Below, piece by piece: positions 31,863 to 40,884 of a DNA stretch of 64,000 nt. Position 1 is the first letter of the stretch, and every line of letters starts with the position of its first letter. Origin of the DNA: JBBTXG01 sp038062375. Its GTDB lineage: Bacteria > Patescibacteriota > Minisyncoccia > Minisyncoccales > UBA10102. The notes beneath the pieces were generated by a model. The model did not search any database. It saw only the letters and a program-made list of their open reading frames with translations, and was not told the origin of the DNA. The position numbers and the translations under genes are program-made. The DNA is taken from assembly GCA_038062375.1 (NCBI GenBank), contig JBBTXG010000008.1, forward strand, positions 9,151-73,150, in the 5' to 3' direction.

Positions 31863-34135
31863 TTATTTTGTCTTTGGCCATTGTTCGGCCATCAAGGTTT
31901 TCTTTTTCTTCCGAGACTGTCCAGTCAGGACGGGCAGTTTTTGGTAGATCTCTTCAGTCACAAATGGAATAAAAGGGTGGAGAAGCTTCAGGGCGTCTCT
32001 CAACACTCCAAGGAGTACCTGTTGTCGGGAAGCTCGCCGTTTCTGACTGGACAGGTTTTTATCTTGAAGAACAGGCTTGGATTCTTCTAATACTTTATCT
32101 GCAAATGTGTGCCACATATAGTGATAGAGCGTCTCTGCTGCTTGGGAGAACTGGAAGTCTTCGATACATCTGGTAACTTTTTTTACGATTTGCGAAAATC
32201 CCTTCAAAATCCTTTGTTCCTCACGAGACAGACGTTGAGGCCGTCGAGAACCTTTGTAGTCTCGAGTATTCAGAAGAATAAACCTTGCGATATTCCAGAG
32301 TTTGTTGCTGAAGTTTCGATAGCCGCGTACCTTCTCTTCCGATAATTTCATATCGTTTCCGGGAGCAGCTCCAATAATAAGAGAAAGGCGCGTAGCATCT
32401 GCTCCATACTTTTGAATCATATCGAGGGGATCTACGATGTTACCCAGAGATTTGGACATTTTTCTGCCTTGCTCATCGCGCACGAGCCCATGAAGATATA
32501 CAGTCTTAAAAGGAACCTCGCCAAGCAAATATCCTGACATTAAAATCATGCGTGCAACCCAGAAGAATAAAATGTCGTATCCTGTCTCCAGGATGCTGGT
32601 TGGATGATAAGTTGCCAAATCACTGCCTTTTTTAGGCTTCCCATTAATCTCTGCTTGGGGCCAGCCGAGCGTGGAGAATGTCCAGAGGCCAGATGAAAAC
32701 CAAGTGTCGAGNNNNNNNNNNNNNNNNNNNNNNNNNNNNNNNNNNNNNNNNNNNNNNNNNNNNNNNNNNNNNNNNNNNNNNNNNNNNNNNNNNNNNNNNN
32801 NNNNNNNNNNNGATGGCCAAACCAGATTTGTCGAGAGATACACCAATCGCGAAGATTTTTGATCCAGTGATAGTAAACTTTTTCAAATCGTCGAGGGAAA
32901 ATCTTAATCTGGCCACTCTTGACTGCGTGAAACATAATCTCCTTGAGGGTAGTTTCTTTCTTTGCTGGAATTTTTTTGCTCTTTGAGTGGATACCCTGTC
33001 TAGCCAAGAGACGAAATGGCTTCTCTACATTCACAAACCATTGTCGCATAATCTGGGGTTCGATGATCCCGGCCCCACGGCTATTTGTCGCGATTCGATG
33101 AGTATATTGATCGTCAACCTTTTCCAGTAACCCCTTTGTTTTTAGCTTTTCTACGATCAGCGGTCGCGCTTTCGCAATATGCATACCAGCAAATTCGCCT
33201 GCGACCGGGAGAAGAAGCCCCCTTTCGTTGATGATTTGTTCCTTATCAAGCCCGTGGCGCTCAGCGATTTCAAAGTCTGTTGCGTCGTGCCATGGGGTTA
33301 TCGTCATTACCCCTGTCCCGAACTCCATGTCAACCACTTCATCCTTGATCACCGTGGCAAGCACCGAACCATTGATCCATTCCACTTTGATTTTCTCTCC
33401 GTGTTTGTACGGTTCATAGCGCTTATCTTTCGGGTGCATCACCACATACTTGTCTCCGAACTTGGTTTCGGGTCTCGCGGTTCCAATAACGAAAGGTCCG
33501 TACTTGAGATAATAGAAATTTGCTTTTTCCTCTCTCCACTCGATCTCATCATCTGATACCGTAGTCTGCATTCTCGGATCCCAATTGACGATGCGATCTC
33601 CCCGATAGATCAACCCTTGCTCGTACATGAGCTTAAAGGCTGTGCGCACTGCAAGGCTTCTTTGCTCATCGAGCGTGTAGGCCTCGCGAGACCAATCCAG
33701 GGACGATCCCATTTTTTTGATCTGATGAACAATCCTATTGTGGCTCTCTCCTGCAAACTGCTCAACACGTTTCAAAAACTCTGTACGCCCAAGATCGCGG
33801 CGCGTTTTGCCTTCTTTTTTGTAGATAATTTCTGCTACTTTCGATTCGGTGGCGATTGCCGCGTGGTCAGTTCCGGGAATCCAAAGGGTTCTTTCGCCTT
33901 TCATGCGATGATAACGAATAAGAATGTCTTCGATCGCAAGCATCATCGCGTGACCCATGTGCAGAGTGCCAGTTACGTTGGGAGGAGGGAGCACAATGCA
34001 AAAAGGTTTTGCGGTTTTTTTGGTCACACCTTTTTTGACGCACACATCCGGATTAAAAAAACCACTCTCCTCCCAGAGTTTGTAGATATCATCCTCCACC
34101 TTTTGAGGCTCGTACGCTTTTGGAATTTCTCTCAT
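31863..34135 (-). CDS. valS: Valyl-tRNA synthetase, interrupted by an assembly gap
   Basis: ValRS joins valine to tRNA-Val. The N-terminal part (34135 down to 32812) carries the HIGH-type motif PPPNVTGTLHMGHAMM, the editing domain and ISRQIWFGH. The C-terminal part (32711 to 31863) carries LDTWFSSGLW, the KMSKS loop (GRKMSKSLGN) and the anticodon-binding domain. Between them lie 100 N (32712-32811). The two parts are in different frames across the N-run, so the true gap is not 100 bp; in related enzymes about 35-60 residues are expected there. No C-terminal coiled-coil tail beyond KTLMAEQWPKTK is seen, so the enzyme is short. Confidence 0.93.
32712..32811. other. Assembly gap (100 N) inside valS
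   Basis: A fixed run of 100 N marks a scaffold join of unknown true length. Flanking valS frames do not match across it. Confidence 0.99.
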
Positions 34136-34158
34136 AGATCATTTTATTTTATCATAAC

Positions 34159-35271
34159 TTATCCGATTCTTACATTTGGGTGAGCTTGGAGGGTATCGAA
34201 GTCCTTTGTAATGTTACCTCGTAACCAATTGAAATATCCCACAAGGGCGATCATGACGCCGTTATCGGTAGCGAGTTTTTGGGGTGGGATGACAGGTGCG
34301 AGGCTTAGCCTCGCACATTCTTTCTCGATCGCGGCGCGGAGCTCGACATTGGCGGCAACTCCACCGCCAAGGATAATGCTCTTTACCTGAAACTCTTTTG
34401 CGGCTCTGACTGTTTTATGAACAAGAACGTCAATAATTGCCTGCTGGATTTCTGCTGCCATTGCTTGAATGTACTCCTTTGAGGCACGCACCTTTTCTGG
34501 CCGCGATTGATACTCATAGAGTACCGCTGTTTTGAGACCAGAGAAGCTGAAATCGTAGTCTTTAGTATGAATCATTGGCCGCGGGAGTTGTATCTTGTAT
34601 TTCGTATTTCGTATGTTGTATTTGGGAATTGTTTGACCATTGGTCATTGGGGTTTGGGATTTGCATTGCGCGGCTTCCCGCGCAATGGCAGGGCCTCCCG
34701 GAAACTCCAATCCAAGAACTCGAGCTGTTTTATCAAACGCTTCTCCGGCTGCGTCATCTCTGGTTTCGCCAATAATTTTGTACCCACCGATGTCTTTTAC
34801 AAAAACAAGTTGTGTATGCCCTCCAGAAACAATGAGTGCAGTCGCGGGAAATAGTTTTTGAAAATTGGAAATTGAAAATTGGAAATTCTCATTGCCTGCT
34901 AAGGCAATGAGCAGGTGCCCCTCAATATGGTCAACGGGCACGAGCGGAACATCCCATGTTTTTGCAAGATTTTTCGCAAAATTCAAACCAGCCCACAAGC
35001 AGGGTGAAAGACCTGGACCGTATGTTACAGCGATTGAGTCGGTTTTTTCTATCTTGGCCTCTTTGAGCGCTTTCTTGAGAACAATGGGAAGATTTTTTTC
35101 ATGCGCTCTTTTTGCGAGCATAGGATAAACTCCTCCATACTTCTGGTGTATTTTTATCTGCGAAGAAATAATGTCCGAGAGTATCTCAAACTCTGGATTT
35201 TTGCTCCCCTTGATTTCAATAATTGCAATTCCTGTATCATCGCAGGATGTTTCAATGCCAAGGATTTTCAT
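34159..35271 (-). CDS. tsaD: tRNA N6-adenosine threonylcarbamoyltransferase TsaD
   Basis: TsaD transfers threonylcarbamoyl to A37 of ANN-decoding tRNAs. The 370-residue protein starts MKILGIETSCDDTG, its usual N-terminus, at 35271; the longer frame runs into tRNA-Glu on the other strand. The metal-binding HIEGH, the ASKH fold motif ALIVSGGHTQLV, and SIILGGGVAANVELR are intact. Two low-complexity inserts are visible (FQFSISNFQK near 34860-34890, and a longer one with NIRNTKYKIQ near 34590-34680), which make the protein longer than the usual 330-340 residues. It is 23 bp upstream of valS on the same strand. Confidence 0.95.
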   Translation of the reverse strand: MKILGIETSCDDTGIAIIEIKGSKNPEFEILSDIISSQIKIHQKYGGVYPMLAKRAHEKNLPIVLKKALKEAKIEKTDSIAVTYGPGLSPCLWAGLNFAKNLAKTWDVPLVPVDHIEGHLLIALAGNENFQFSISNFQKLFPATALIVSGGHTQLVFVKDIGGYKIIGETRDDAAGEAFDKTARVLGLEFPGGPAIAREAAQCKSQTPMTNGQTIPKYNIRNTKYKIQLPRPMIHTKDYDFSFSGLKTAVLYEYQSRPEKVRASKEYIQAMAAEIQQAIIDVLVHKTVRAAKEFQVKSIILGGGVAANVELRAAIEKECARLSLAPVIPPQKLATDNGVMIALVGYFNWLRGNITKDFDTLQAHPNVRIG

Positions 35272-35335
35272 ACCTTGAGCATAATGGAACCCTTGATTTT
35301 TTGCAATTTTTGAGCTACGATGCGCATAAGAACTC

Positions 35336-35408
35336 GGCCCCATCGTCTAGAGGCCTAGGACAGCGGGTTTTCAATCCGTTAACACCGGTCCGAATCCGGT
35401 TGGGGCCG
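35336..35408 (+). tRNA. tRNA-Glu (UUC)
   Basis: A 73-nt cloverleaf has acceptor GGCCCCA pairing with TGGGGCC and discriminator G at 35408. The anticodon loop TTTTCAA gives UUC, and the T arm is CCGGTCCGAATCCGG. CCA is not encoded. Confidence 0.95.
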
Positions 35409-35454
35409 CCAGCGATGTTATAAAAAGAGCATTTCTCTTATAAAAAATATTGCC

Positions 35455-36792
35455 ATGAAATCGCCCCCAAAGTCATTGTTTAACGCAGGGAGCGCTACGC
35501 CTATAATGATTTTCGTCATTATTATCATTGTTGGTGTGGGCGTGAGCAGTTTTGTTATAGTATCAAGACAAGGACGCGAGATGCCGCCTCCAATTCAAAA
35601 AGTTGAAGAATCCGCTCCAGAGAGCGTTGAAAAATCTACTCCTGCTACCATCGAAAAGCCTCAAGAGCAAACCAAGGAACCGTCGCCGCCCAAACCATCA
35701 AAGGTAAAAATAGCGCCACCGGAAAGTAGAACAGCTTCCCCTGCACCGCCAACACCTCCTTCGGCCGATCTCCTAGAAGGCATATGGCAACCCAAAATTC
35801 AAATCATTTGGGATTCTGTCAGTGGCGAATTTCGAGAGGTGCCGTTCTCTCACGAAAATTACCATTCGTACCTCGAATTTAAAAGAAGCGAATTGTGTAT
35901 AGGCGGAACTTTTGATGCCGCCGGTATGCCCGCGCCATGCCAAGTAAATATCCCCATCACTATACAGGGAGACATCATAAATCTTTCGAAGGGGAGTGAG
36001 AGTTCATCGGTACGCTGGCAAATTAAAAATGGCAACCTTGAATTGAGAGAAGCAGACAGTCTCAATAAACAACTTTTTATAAGACCATCGCTTCCGCTCG
36101 GACCCGATGCTCCCTTTTCTTCTACTGTAAAACCCGCCCAGGACCCGCAACTTTTGCAAGGCATTTGGAAAGTAGATCAGGCATTTGATAAAGGATCGCG
36201 GGGTTTTACAGAATCAAAGCCCCTGGCAAGAAAGCTGGGATATCAGGAATTCAAAGACAACAGCGCTATGTGCCAGGGATGGGATCAAAACTTTACCAAG
36301 TGCGACAACTATCACCCATACAGCATAGTGGATGGCAGCAAAATCAAGACCTCAAGAGCGAGCCCCAACGCCTATGACTGGTATATCTGGAAGATTGTTA
36401 ATGGTAAGCTCGAGTTAACTGCTGAATATTGGAGAGCTGTTTACAAAAAAGTTGCCGCTCTCCAAGGGCCTATTATTAACTATGATCCCGCATCTATTCC
36501 AAAAATTAATTCCATAACCGTAAGTCACCTCTCGGTCAGAGCCGGAGATAATATTACTATCACCTGCAAGGCATCGGATAATGTTGAAGTCCAATGGATC
36601 GATGTCTATATTGACGGGGGAGGAAGAGGTTATGCCGAGAGATATAATCCTGAAACCGGACCAAACAAAACACTAACAGCAAGCTTTACCCATACTCTTT
36701 CTGCCCAAGATACCTATAAAATTTCCTGCAAGGCCACGGACAATGAAGAGCTTGAAGCGCGATCCGAAACTTTATCGGTATCATCCAATTAA
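35455..36792 (+). CDS. TM-anchored protein with two lipocalin-like repeats and an Ig-like domain
   Basis: This 445-residue protein has a membrane helix (about 16-36), then a Pro/Lys/Glu-rich stalk (41-105). Two related domains follow, beginning LLEGIWQPK (about 106) and LLQGIWKVD (about 233). Each ends in a similar strand pair (WQIKNGNLELRE; WKIVNGKLELTA), so they are an internal duplication. The G-x-W start and beta-rich pattern recall lipocalin-like domains. A C-terminal Ig-like domain (VRAGDNITITCKASDN, about 355-445) completes it. Function is unknown, with surface display and small-ligand binding possible. It follows tRNA-Glu by 46 bp. Confidence 0.68.
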   Translation: MKSPPKSLFNAGSATPIMIFVIIIIVGVGVSSFVIVSRQGREMPPPIQKVEESAPESVEKSTPATIEKPQEQTKEPSPPKPSKVKIAPPESRTASPAPPTPPSADLLEGIWQPKIQIIWDSVSGEFREVPFSHENYHSYLEFKRSELCIGGTFDAAGMPAPCQVNIPITIQGDIINLSKGSESSSVRWQIKNGNLELREADSLNKQLFIRPSLPLGPDAPFSSTVKPAQDPQLLQGIWKVDQAFDKGSRGFTESKPLARKLGYQEFKDNSAMCQGWDQNFTKCDNYHPYSIVDGSKIKTSRASPNAYDWYIWKIVNGKLELTAEYWRAVYKKVAALQGPIINYDPASIPKINSITVSHLSVRAGDNITITCKASDNVEVQWIDVYIDGGGRGYAERYNPETGPNKTLTASFTHTLSAQDTYKISCKATDNEELEARSETLSVSSN

Positions 36793-36815
36793 ACGCAAAA
36801 AAATACAAAAAAAAT

Positions 36816-37769
36816 ATGGCGAATAAGTTTTTTGCTAAAATGGCTGGGATTGCTGCCCTTCTTTTGTGGTCTGTTTTCGCCCATGCCCAAACTGGCTACC
36901 ATACAATTCTTTTGAATGCCAATCAGGATGCGGACTTTGTAGTTACCGTTGGCTCTAAAACGTATACAAAAGCTGATGCAAAAGAGGTCGAACCGAATAT
37001 AAAATCCGGTAGACCGGGCGATCCATTTAAGGGTTGGGAGATAAAATCCGCTGAACCAGCAAAACAATATATTGTAGAATTCAAACCCCTCCAGGGATTT
37101 TTTGTACAGTCTGGCGGCTACAATAAAACGTATGAGATACCTCCGGGCTATGACTATTTCACCTACCAGACAAATATCATCTACGACCCAACAGAAATCT
37201 CCGTGTGGGCTTCCTTTGCTGGCGCCGCCTGGGAAGAAGAGAAAACATTGAGAGCCCCCTTTACCATCAAAGGACCAAGAAATTATAGCGGCGAGGTCGG
37301 AGTCGGAGGAGTGTTTGATCAGTGGAAGGGAGAAAAAGTACCTTGGGGTGAATACACCATCACGTGGGGCGCTATCCCAGGGTACGAGACTCCACCGCCC
37401 AAAACTTTGATGTTAAGCTCCGAGACGCTGACTAAAGAGGCGGGGCGTACACCACAGGGCGCTTTCTTCGATGTCGTGAGTACTGGGAAGATAACGTTCA
37501 ATGCGATCTACCAAAGGAAGACTGCGACACCACCTACGTCTATACCACCGCCGCAAGCACCTTCGGTACCCAAACAGGTTGCCCCCCAACCACCCCCAAT
37601 ACCAGCCCCGAAGACAGCTGCACCAATACGTGCGACTCAAGCCCCGAGACCAACAGAAGAGCAAAACAGCATTAGCCCTTCGTCTCCGCCGGACGTGTTG
37701 GAAAAACCCCAAGGATTTTTCTCGCGTATTTGGCGGGCAATTATTTCGTTTTTCGGGAGATTGTTTTAA
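36816..37769 (+). CDS. Secreted protein with Pro-rich tail and C-terminal amphipathic helix
   Basis: This 317-residue protein has a signal peptide (1-25, FAHAQ). A beta-rich domain of unknown family (26-235) follows, then a Pro/Ala/Gln-rich linker (236-297) and a C-terminal helix GFFSRIWRAIISFFGRLF. The end is hydrophobic and basic on opposite faces, so it may lie on or insert in a membrane and hold the protein to the cell. I do not recognise the main domain; the tyrosine/tryptophan-rich strands suggest binding. It lies 23 bp after the lipocalin-like gene and is probably co-transcribed. Confidence 0.65.
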   Translation: MANKFFAKMAGIAALLLWSVFAHAQTGYHTILLNANQDADFVVTVGSKTYTKADAKEVEPNIKSGRPGDPFKGWEIKSAEPAKQYIVEFKPLQGFFVQSGGYNKTYEIPPGYDYFTYQTNIIYDPTEISVWASFAGAAWEEEKTLRAPFTIKGPRNYSGEVGVGGVFDQWKGEKVPWGEYTITWGAIPGYETPPPKTLMLSSETLTKEAGRTPQGAFFDVVSTGKITFNAIYQRKTATPPTSIPPPQAPSVPKQVAPQPPPIPAPKTAAPIRATQAPRPTEEQNSISPSSPPDVLEKPQGFFSRIWRAIISFFGRLF

Positions 37770-37888
37770 TGCTCTTTATAGGTCTTGGAGGTCTTCCCAT
37801 CCGTATCTGCGGCGCGGCCACTTCTCTTTTTCAAGAATTTGCGATAAAATAAGTTCTAACTAAATCGTAAAGACGCACCTCTTTGTGA

Positions 37889-39301
37889 ATGACCTCCATG
37901 AACAACATGGCTCTCTTTATACCTGTTTTAGGCATTCTCCTGCTCGAAAGCCTTCTCCTGGCTTCTTTTGTTATTCCTCCCCACGTTGTGGTAGTTCAAA
38001 ATCGGGCAAGTTCTCTTACGCAAACCAATCCTCAACCCCTTTCCATCCTTCCCTCTCCGAGGAACGAAAAAGGAGTGTATTTAGATAAACTTCAAAACGT
38101 AAAAAGCAATTTGATCTCCCGTAACGCTAGCTTTTTAGAAATAAATTTCTCCAAAGAAAAAGCAATAAGATACGAAGAAGGAAAGATGATCAATGAGGTT
38201 CCGATTTTGGCAAAAGGCGACCCTCAAGGATGGGGAGGCACTCCCGCAGGACTCTACGCAATCCTTACAAAACATAAAGTCGCATTCTCGGGGATATCTC
38301 AAGTCTATATGCCCTATGCGATCAAATTCTATGGCAAGTATTATCTCCACGGAGAACCCTACTACGCAGGAGGCAAGAAGCTTTCTTCCGATGTCTCTGG
38401 CGGTTGTATTCGACTCAAAGATGGCGATGCTGAAGTTCTCTACAATGGCGTTGACGAGCATCTTCCTGTTCTCGTTATTGATAAAGAAAATGACGGCTAT
38501 GTCTATAATTTCTCTTCCATGCAAGATCCTCCTCAAATTTCTGCGCAAGGTTATCTCATCGCAGATCTTGACTCGGGATTTGTATTTGCAGAGAAAAATT
38601 CTCAAATGGCACTGCCCATAGCTTCTCTCACTAAATTGATGACTGCTCTTATCCTTGCAGAAAATGTTGACTTGAGAAAATCGGTCGAAATCACGCCTCA
38701 CATACTCCAGGCCTATGGAGAAAATCCCGTACTCAAAGCAGGAGAAAAATTACGAGTAGTTGAGTTACTCTATCCTCTCTTAATCTCATCCTCCAACGAT
38801 GCAGCGGAAGCTCTCGGCGAATTCCTTGGCCGCGAGAACACCATTCGCTTCATGAACGAAAAAGCAGATGCAATGTTTATGGAAGATGCTTCGTTTGCAG
38901 ATCTGTCGGGACTTCACGAGGACAACGTTGCAACCCCCCAGGATCTCTTCTTCCTCGGAAGATATCTCTTGAATAACCGGCCTCCAATCCTCGAGATCAC
39001 GAAAGGAAAAGAGGTTTTAAGTTTTGGCCCATTACACTTTGCAAAAGAGGACTTATGGAACAAAAATATCTTCCATGGAGATCCAAGCTTTCTCGGCGGG
39101 AAAACAGGATATACAAATCTTTCCAAGCATACCGCGCTTTTCCTCTTTCGTTTTCTCACGCAAGACGCACAATCCCGCAATGTTGCGTTTATTCTCCTTG
39201 GCTCTGAAGATATAGAAGCTGAAGTTCAAAAACTCTATCAGTGGCTCACAAAGAGTTATGCGATTCGTCCTGATTATACAAGACAACCTCTCGAGCAATA
39301 A
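37889..39301 (+). CDS. L,D-transpeptidase fused to a D,D-carboxypeptidase (S11)
   Basis: This 470-residue envelope enzyme has two peptidoglycan domains. A membrane anchor occupies about 8-30. A YkuD L,D-transpeptidase domain follows (about 80-198) with His154-Gly155 and the catalytic SGGCIR (170-175), which would cross-link or attach proteins through meso-diaminopimelate. A penicillin-binding S11 domain follows (about 218-460) with SLTK (246-249), SSN (301-303) and KTG (405-407), which would trim D-Ala. All catalytic residues of both domains are present. Two in-frame ATGs lie within the first 7 codons, so the start is uncertain by that much. It is followed 10 bp later by a GT2 gene. Confidence 0.9.
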   Translation: MTSMNNMALFIPVLGILLLESLLLASFVIPPHVVVVQNRASSLTQTNPQPLSILPSPRNEKGVYLDKLQNVKSNLISRNASFLEINFSKEKAIRYEEGKMINEVPILAKGDPQGWGGTPAGLYAILTKHKVAFSGISQVYMPYAIKFYGKYYLHGEPYYAGGKKLSSDVSGGCIRLKDGDAEVLYNGVDEHLPVLVIDKENDGYVYNFSSMQDPPQISAQGYLIADLDSGFVFAEKNSQMALPIASLTKLMTALILAENVDLRKSVEITPHILQAYGENPVLKAGEKLRVVELLYPLLISSSNDAAEALGEFLGRENTIRFMNEKADAMFMEDASFADLSGLHEDNVATPQDLFFLGRYLLNNRPPILEITKGKEVLSFGPLHFAKEDLWNKNIFHGDPSFLGGKTGYTNLSKHTALFLFRFLTQDAQSRNVAFILLGSEDIEAEVQKLYQWLTKSYAIRPDYTRQPLEQ

Positions 39302-39311
39302 AAATTGATTT

Positions 39312-40862
39312 ATGAACTCCTATCTCACTGCTGCTCGAGCTCAAGATATTGAAAATCCTCGCGAGAGGCTTGTCTATCGCCTCTTTGAAATGCTCCCTGG
39401 ATTTCTTGCCTGGAGCACGCTTGGAGCTGCGGTTTTTGGTGCATGGCGTTTTCCTGTTGCCACCGCATTCTTCATTTTGGGCTTTACCGTCTTTTGGCTC
39501 TTGCGAGTTTTATACTTTGCTTTTCATCTCCGGGCTGGGTATCAGAAAATGCAAGAGCACGAAAAGATCAACTGGTTACAAAAACTTACGGAGTTGTCGC
39601 CAAAGAATTATTCCCTTCCCCTCTCTGGCTGGCAGGATATATATCATCTCATCCTTGTACCCACCTACAAAGAACCGTGGGAAATTCTAAGAGAAACGCT
39701 TGGAGCACTCAAGAATTCTACGTATCCCAAAAAGACAATGATCGTTGTGCTCGGGATAGAAGAAAAAGAGGGCAATCGGGCTCAACAAAAAGCTGCGCTG
39801 CTCGCAGAAGAATTCCAGAAAGAATTCTTTCGATTTGTCGTCACCCTGCACCCTATCCATATTCCAGGAGAAATCGCAGGCAAAGGAGCAAACGAGACAT
39901 GGGCGGCAAAGCGCGCGAAGGAACAGGTCGTAGACCCTCTTCATATTCCTCACGAGCGAATTATTGTCACTTCGTTAGACGCAGATACCGTCGTATCCCC
40001 ACAGTATTTAAGCTGTCTGACCTACCATTATCTCACTTCTAAAGCGCCTCTGCGACACTCTTATCAACCCGTTCCCTTGTTCATCAATAATGTCTGGCAG
40101 GCATCTGGACTTTCTCGCATCTTTGCTTTCTCAACTACGTTCTGGTATCTCCTCAATCAAGAGAGACCAGAAACATTAAGCACGTTTTCCTCTCATTCCA
40201 TGAGCTTTCGGACATTGGTGGAGGTGGGATTCAAACAAACAAATTTTGTTTCTGACGACTCGCGCATTTTTTGGCAATGCTTTTTGCGATACGACGGCGA
40301 GTATGCGGTACAGCCTCTCTACTACCCTGTTTCTATGGATGCAAATGCGGCGCCAACCTTCTGGGGTACCGTGAAGAATATCTACCTCCAACAACGGCGC
40401 TGGGCATATGGAGTAGCTGACATTCCCTATTTTCTCTTTGGATTTCTTAAAAGAAAAATTCCTTTAAGGAAAAAACTTTCTTTAGGATTCGATCGCATCG
40501 AAGCTTTTTGGTCGTGGGCAACTGCTTCTCCTCTCATGTTTGTTTTGGGCTGGCTGCCAATCGTACTCGGAGGAACAGAATTTTCCCAAACACTGCTTTC
40601 TTATAATCTCCCTCGTTACACCTCGTGGATTCTTACCGTTACCCTCCTGGGATTGGTGTGGTCGGTCTATCTCACGCTTCTCTTTCTCCCTCCCCGGCCT
40701 CCTGAATATAAAAAATGGAAGCTCTTTTGGTTTGTGGTCCAATGGATTTTCCTTCCCCCTATCATGATCTTTTTCTCCCTTCCTGCCATCGATGCCCAAA
40801 CGCGTTTGATGCTCGGAAAGTATCTTGGGTTCTGGTCCACGCCAAAATTCAGAAAGAAATAA
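39312..40862 (+). CDS. Membrane glycosyltransferase, family 2 (cellulose-synthase-like)
   Basis: This 516-residue protein has two N-terminal helices (about 30-70) and a cytosolic GT-A domain (about 100-330). The latter shows LVPTYKEPWEI, SLDADTVVSPQYL (metal-binding DAD), and the Q-x-x-R-W signature as LQQRRWAYG. Three or more C-terminal helices follow. This is the plan of processive or lipid-linked GT2 enzymes that extrude a polysaccharide or transfer sugars to carrier lipid. The donor and product are unknown. It follows the LD/DD-peptidase gene closely, so a joint role in envelope building is likely. Confidence 0.85.
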   Translation: MNSYLTAARAQDIENPRERLVYRLFEMLPGFLAWSTLGAAVFGAWRFPVATAFFILGFTVFWLLRVLYFAFHLRAGYQKMQEHEKINWLQKLTELSPKNYSLPLSGWQDIYHLILVPTYKEPWEILRETLGALKNSTYPKKTMIVVLGIEEKEGNRAQQKAALLAEEFQKEFFRFVVTLHPIHIPGEIAGKGANETWAAKRAKEQVVDPLHIPHERIIVTSLDADTVVSPQYLSCLTYHYLTSKAPLRHSYQPVPLFINNVWQASGLSRIFAFSTTFWYLLNQERPETLSTFSSHSMSFRTLVEVGFKQTNFVSDDSRIFWQCFLRYDGEYAVQPLYYPVSMDANAAPTFWGTVKNIYLQQRRWAYGVADIPYFLFGFLKRKIPLRKKLSLGFDRIEAFWSWATASPLMFVLGWLPIVLGGTEFSQTLLSYNLPRYTSWILTVTLLGLVWSVYLTLLFLPPRPPEYKKWKLFWFVVQWIFLPPIMIFFSLPAIDAQTRLMLGKYLGFWSTPKFRKK

Positions 40863-40884
40863 TCATTCAAGTGGAGATCATTCA

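Noticed and set aside
35272..35343. N-terminal extension of TsaD
   Set aside because: It would overlap tRNA-Glu and lacks similarity; the family start MKILGIETSCDDTG is at 35271.
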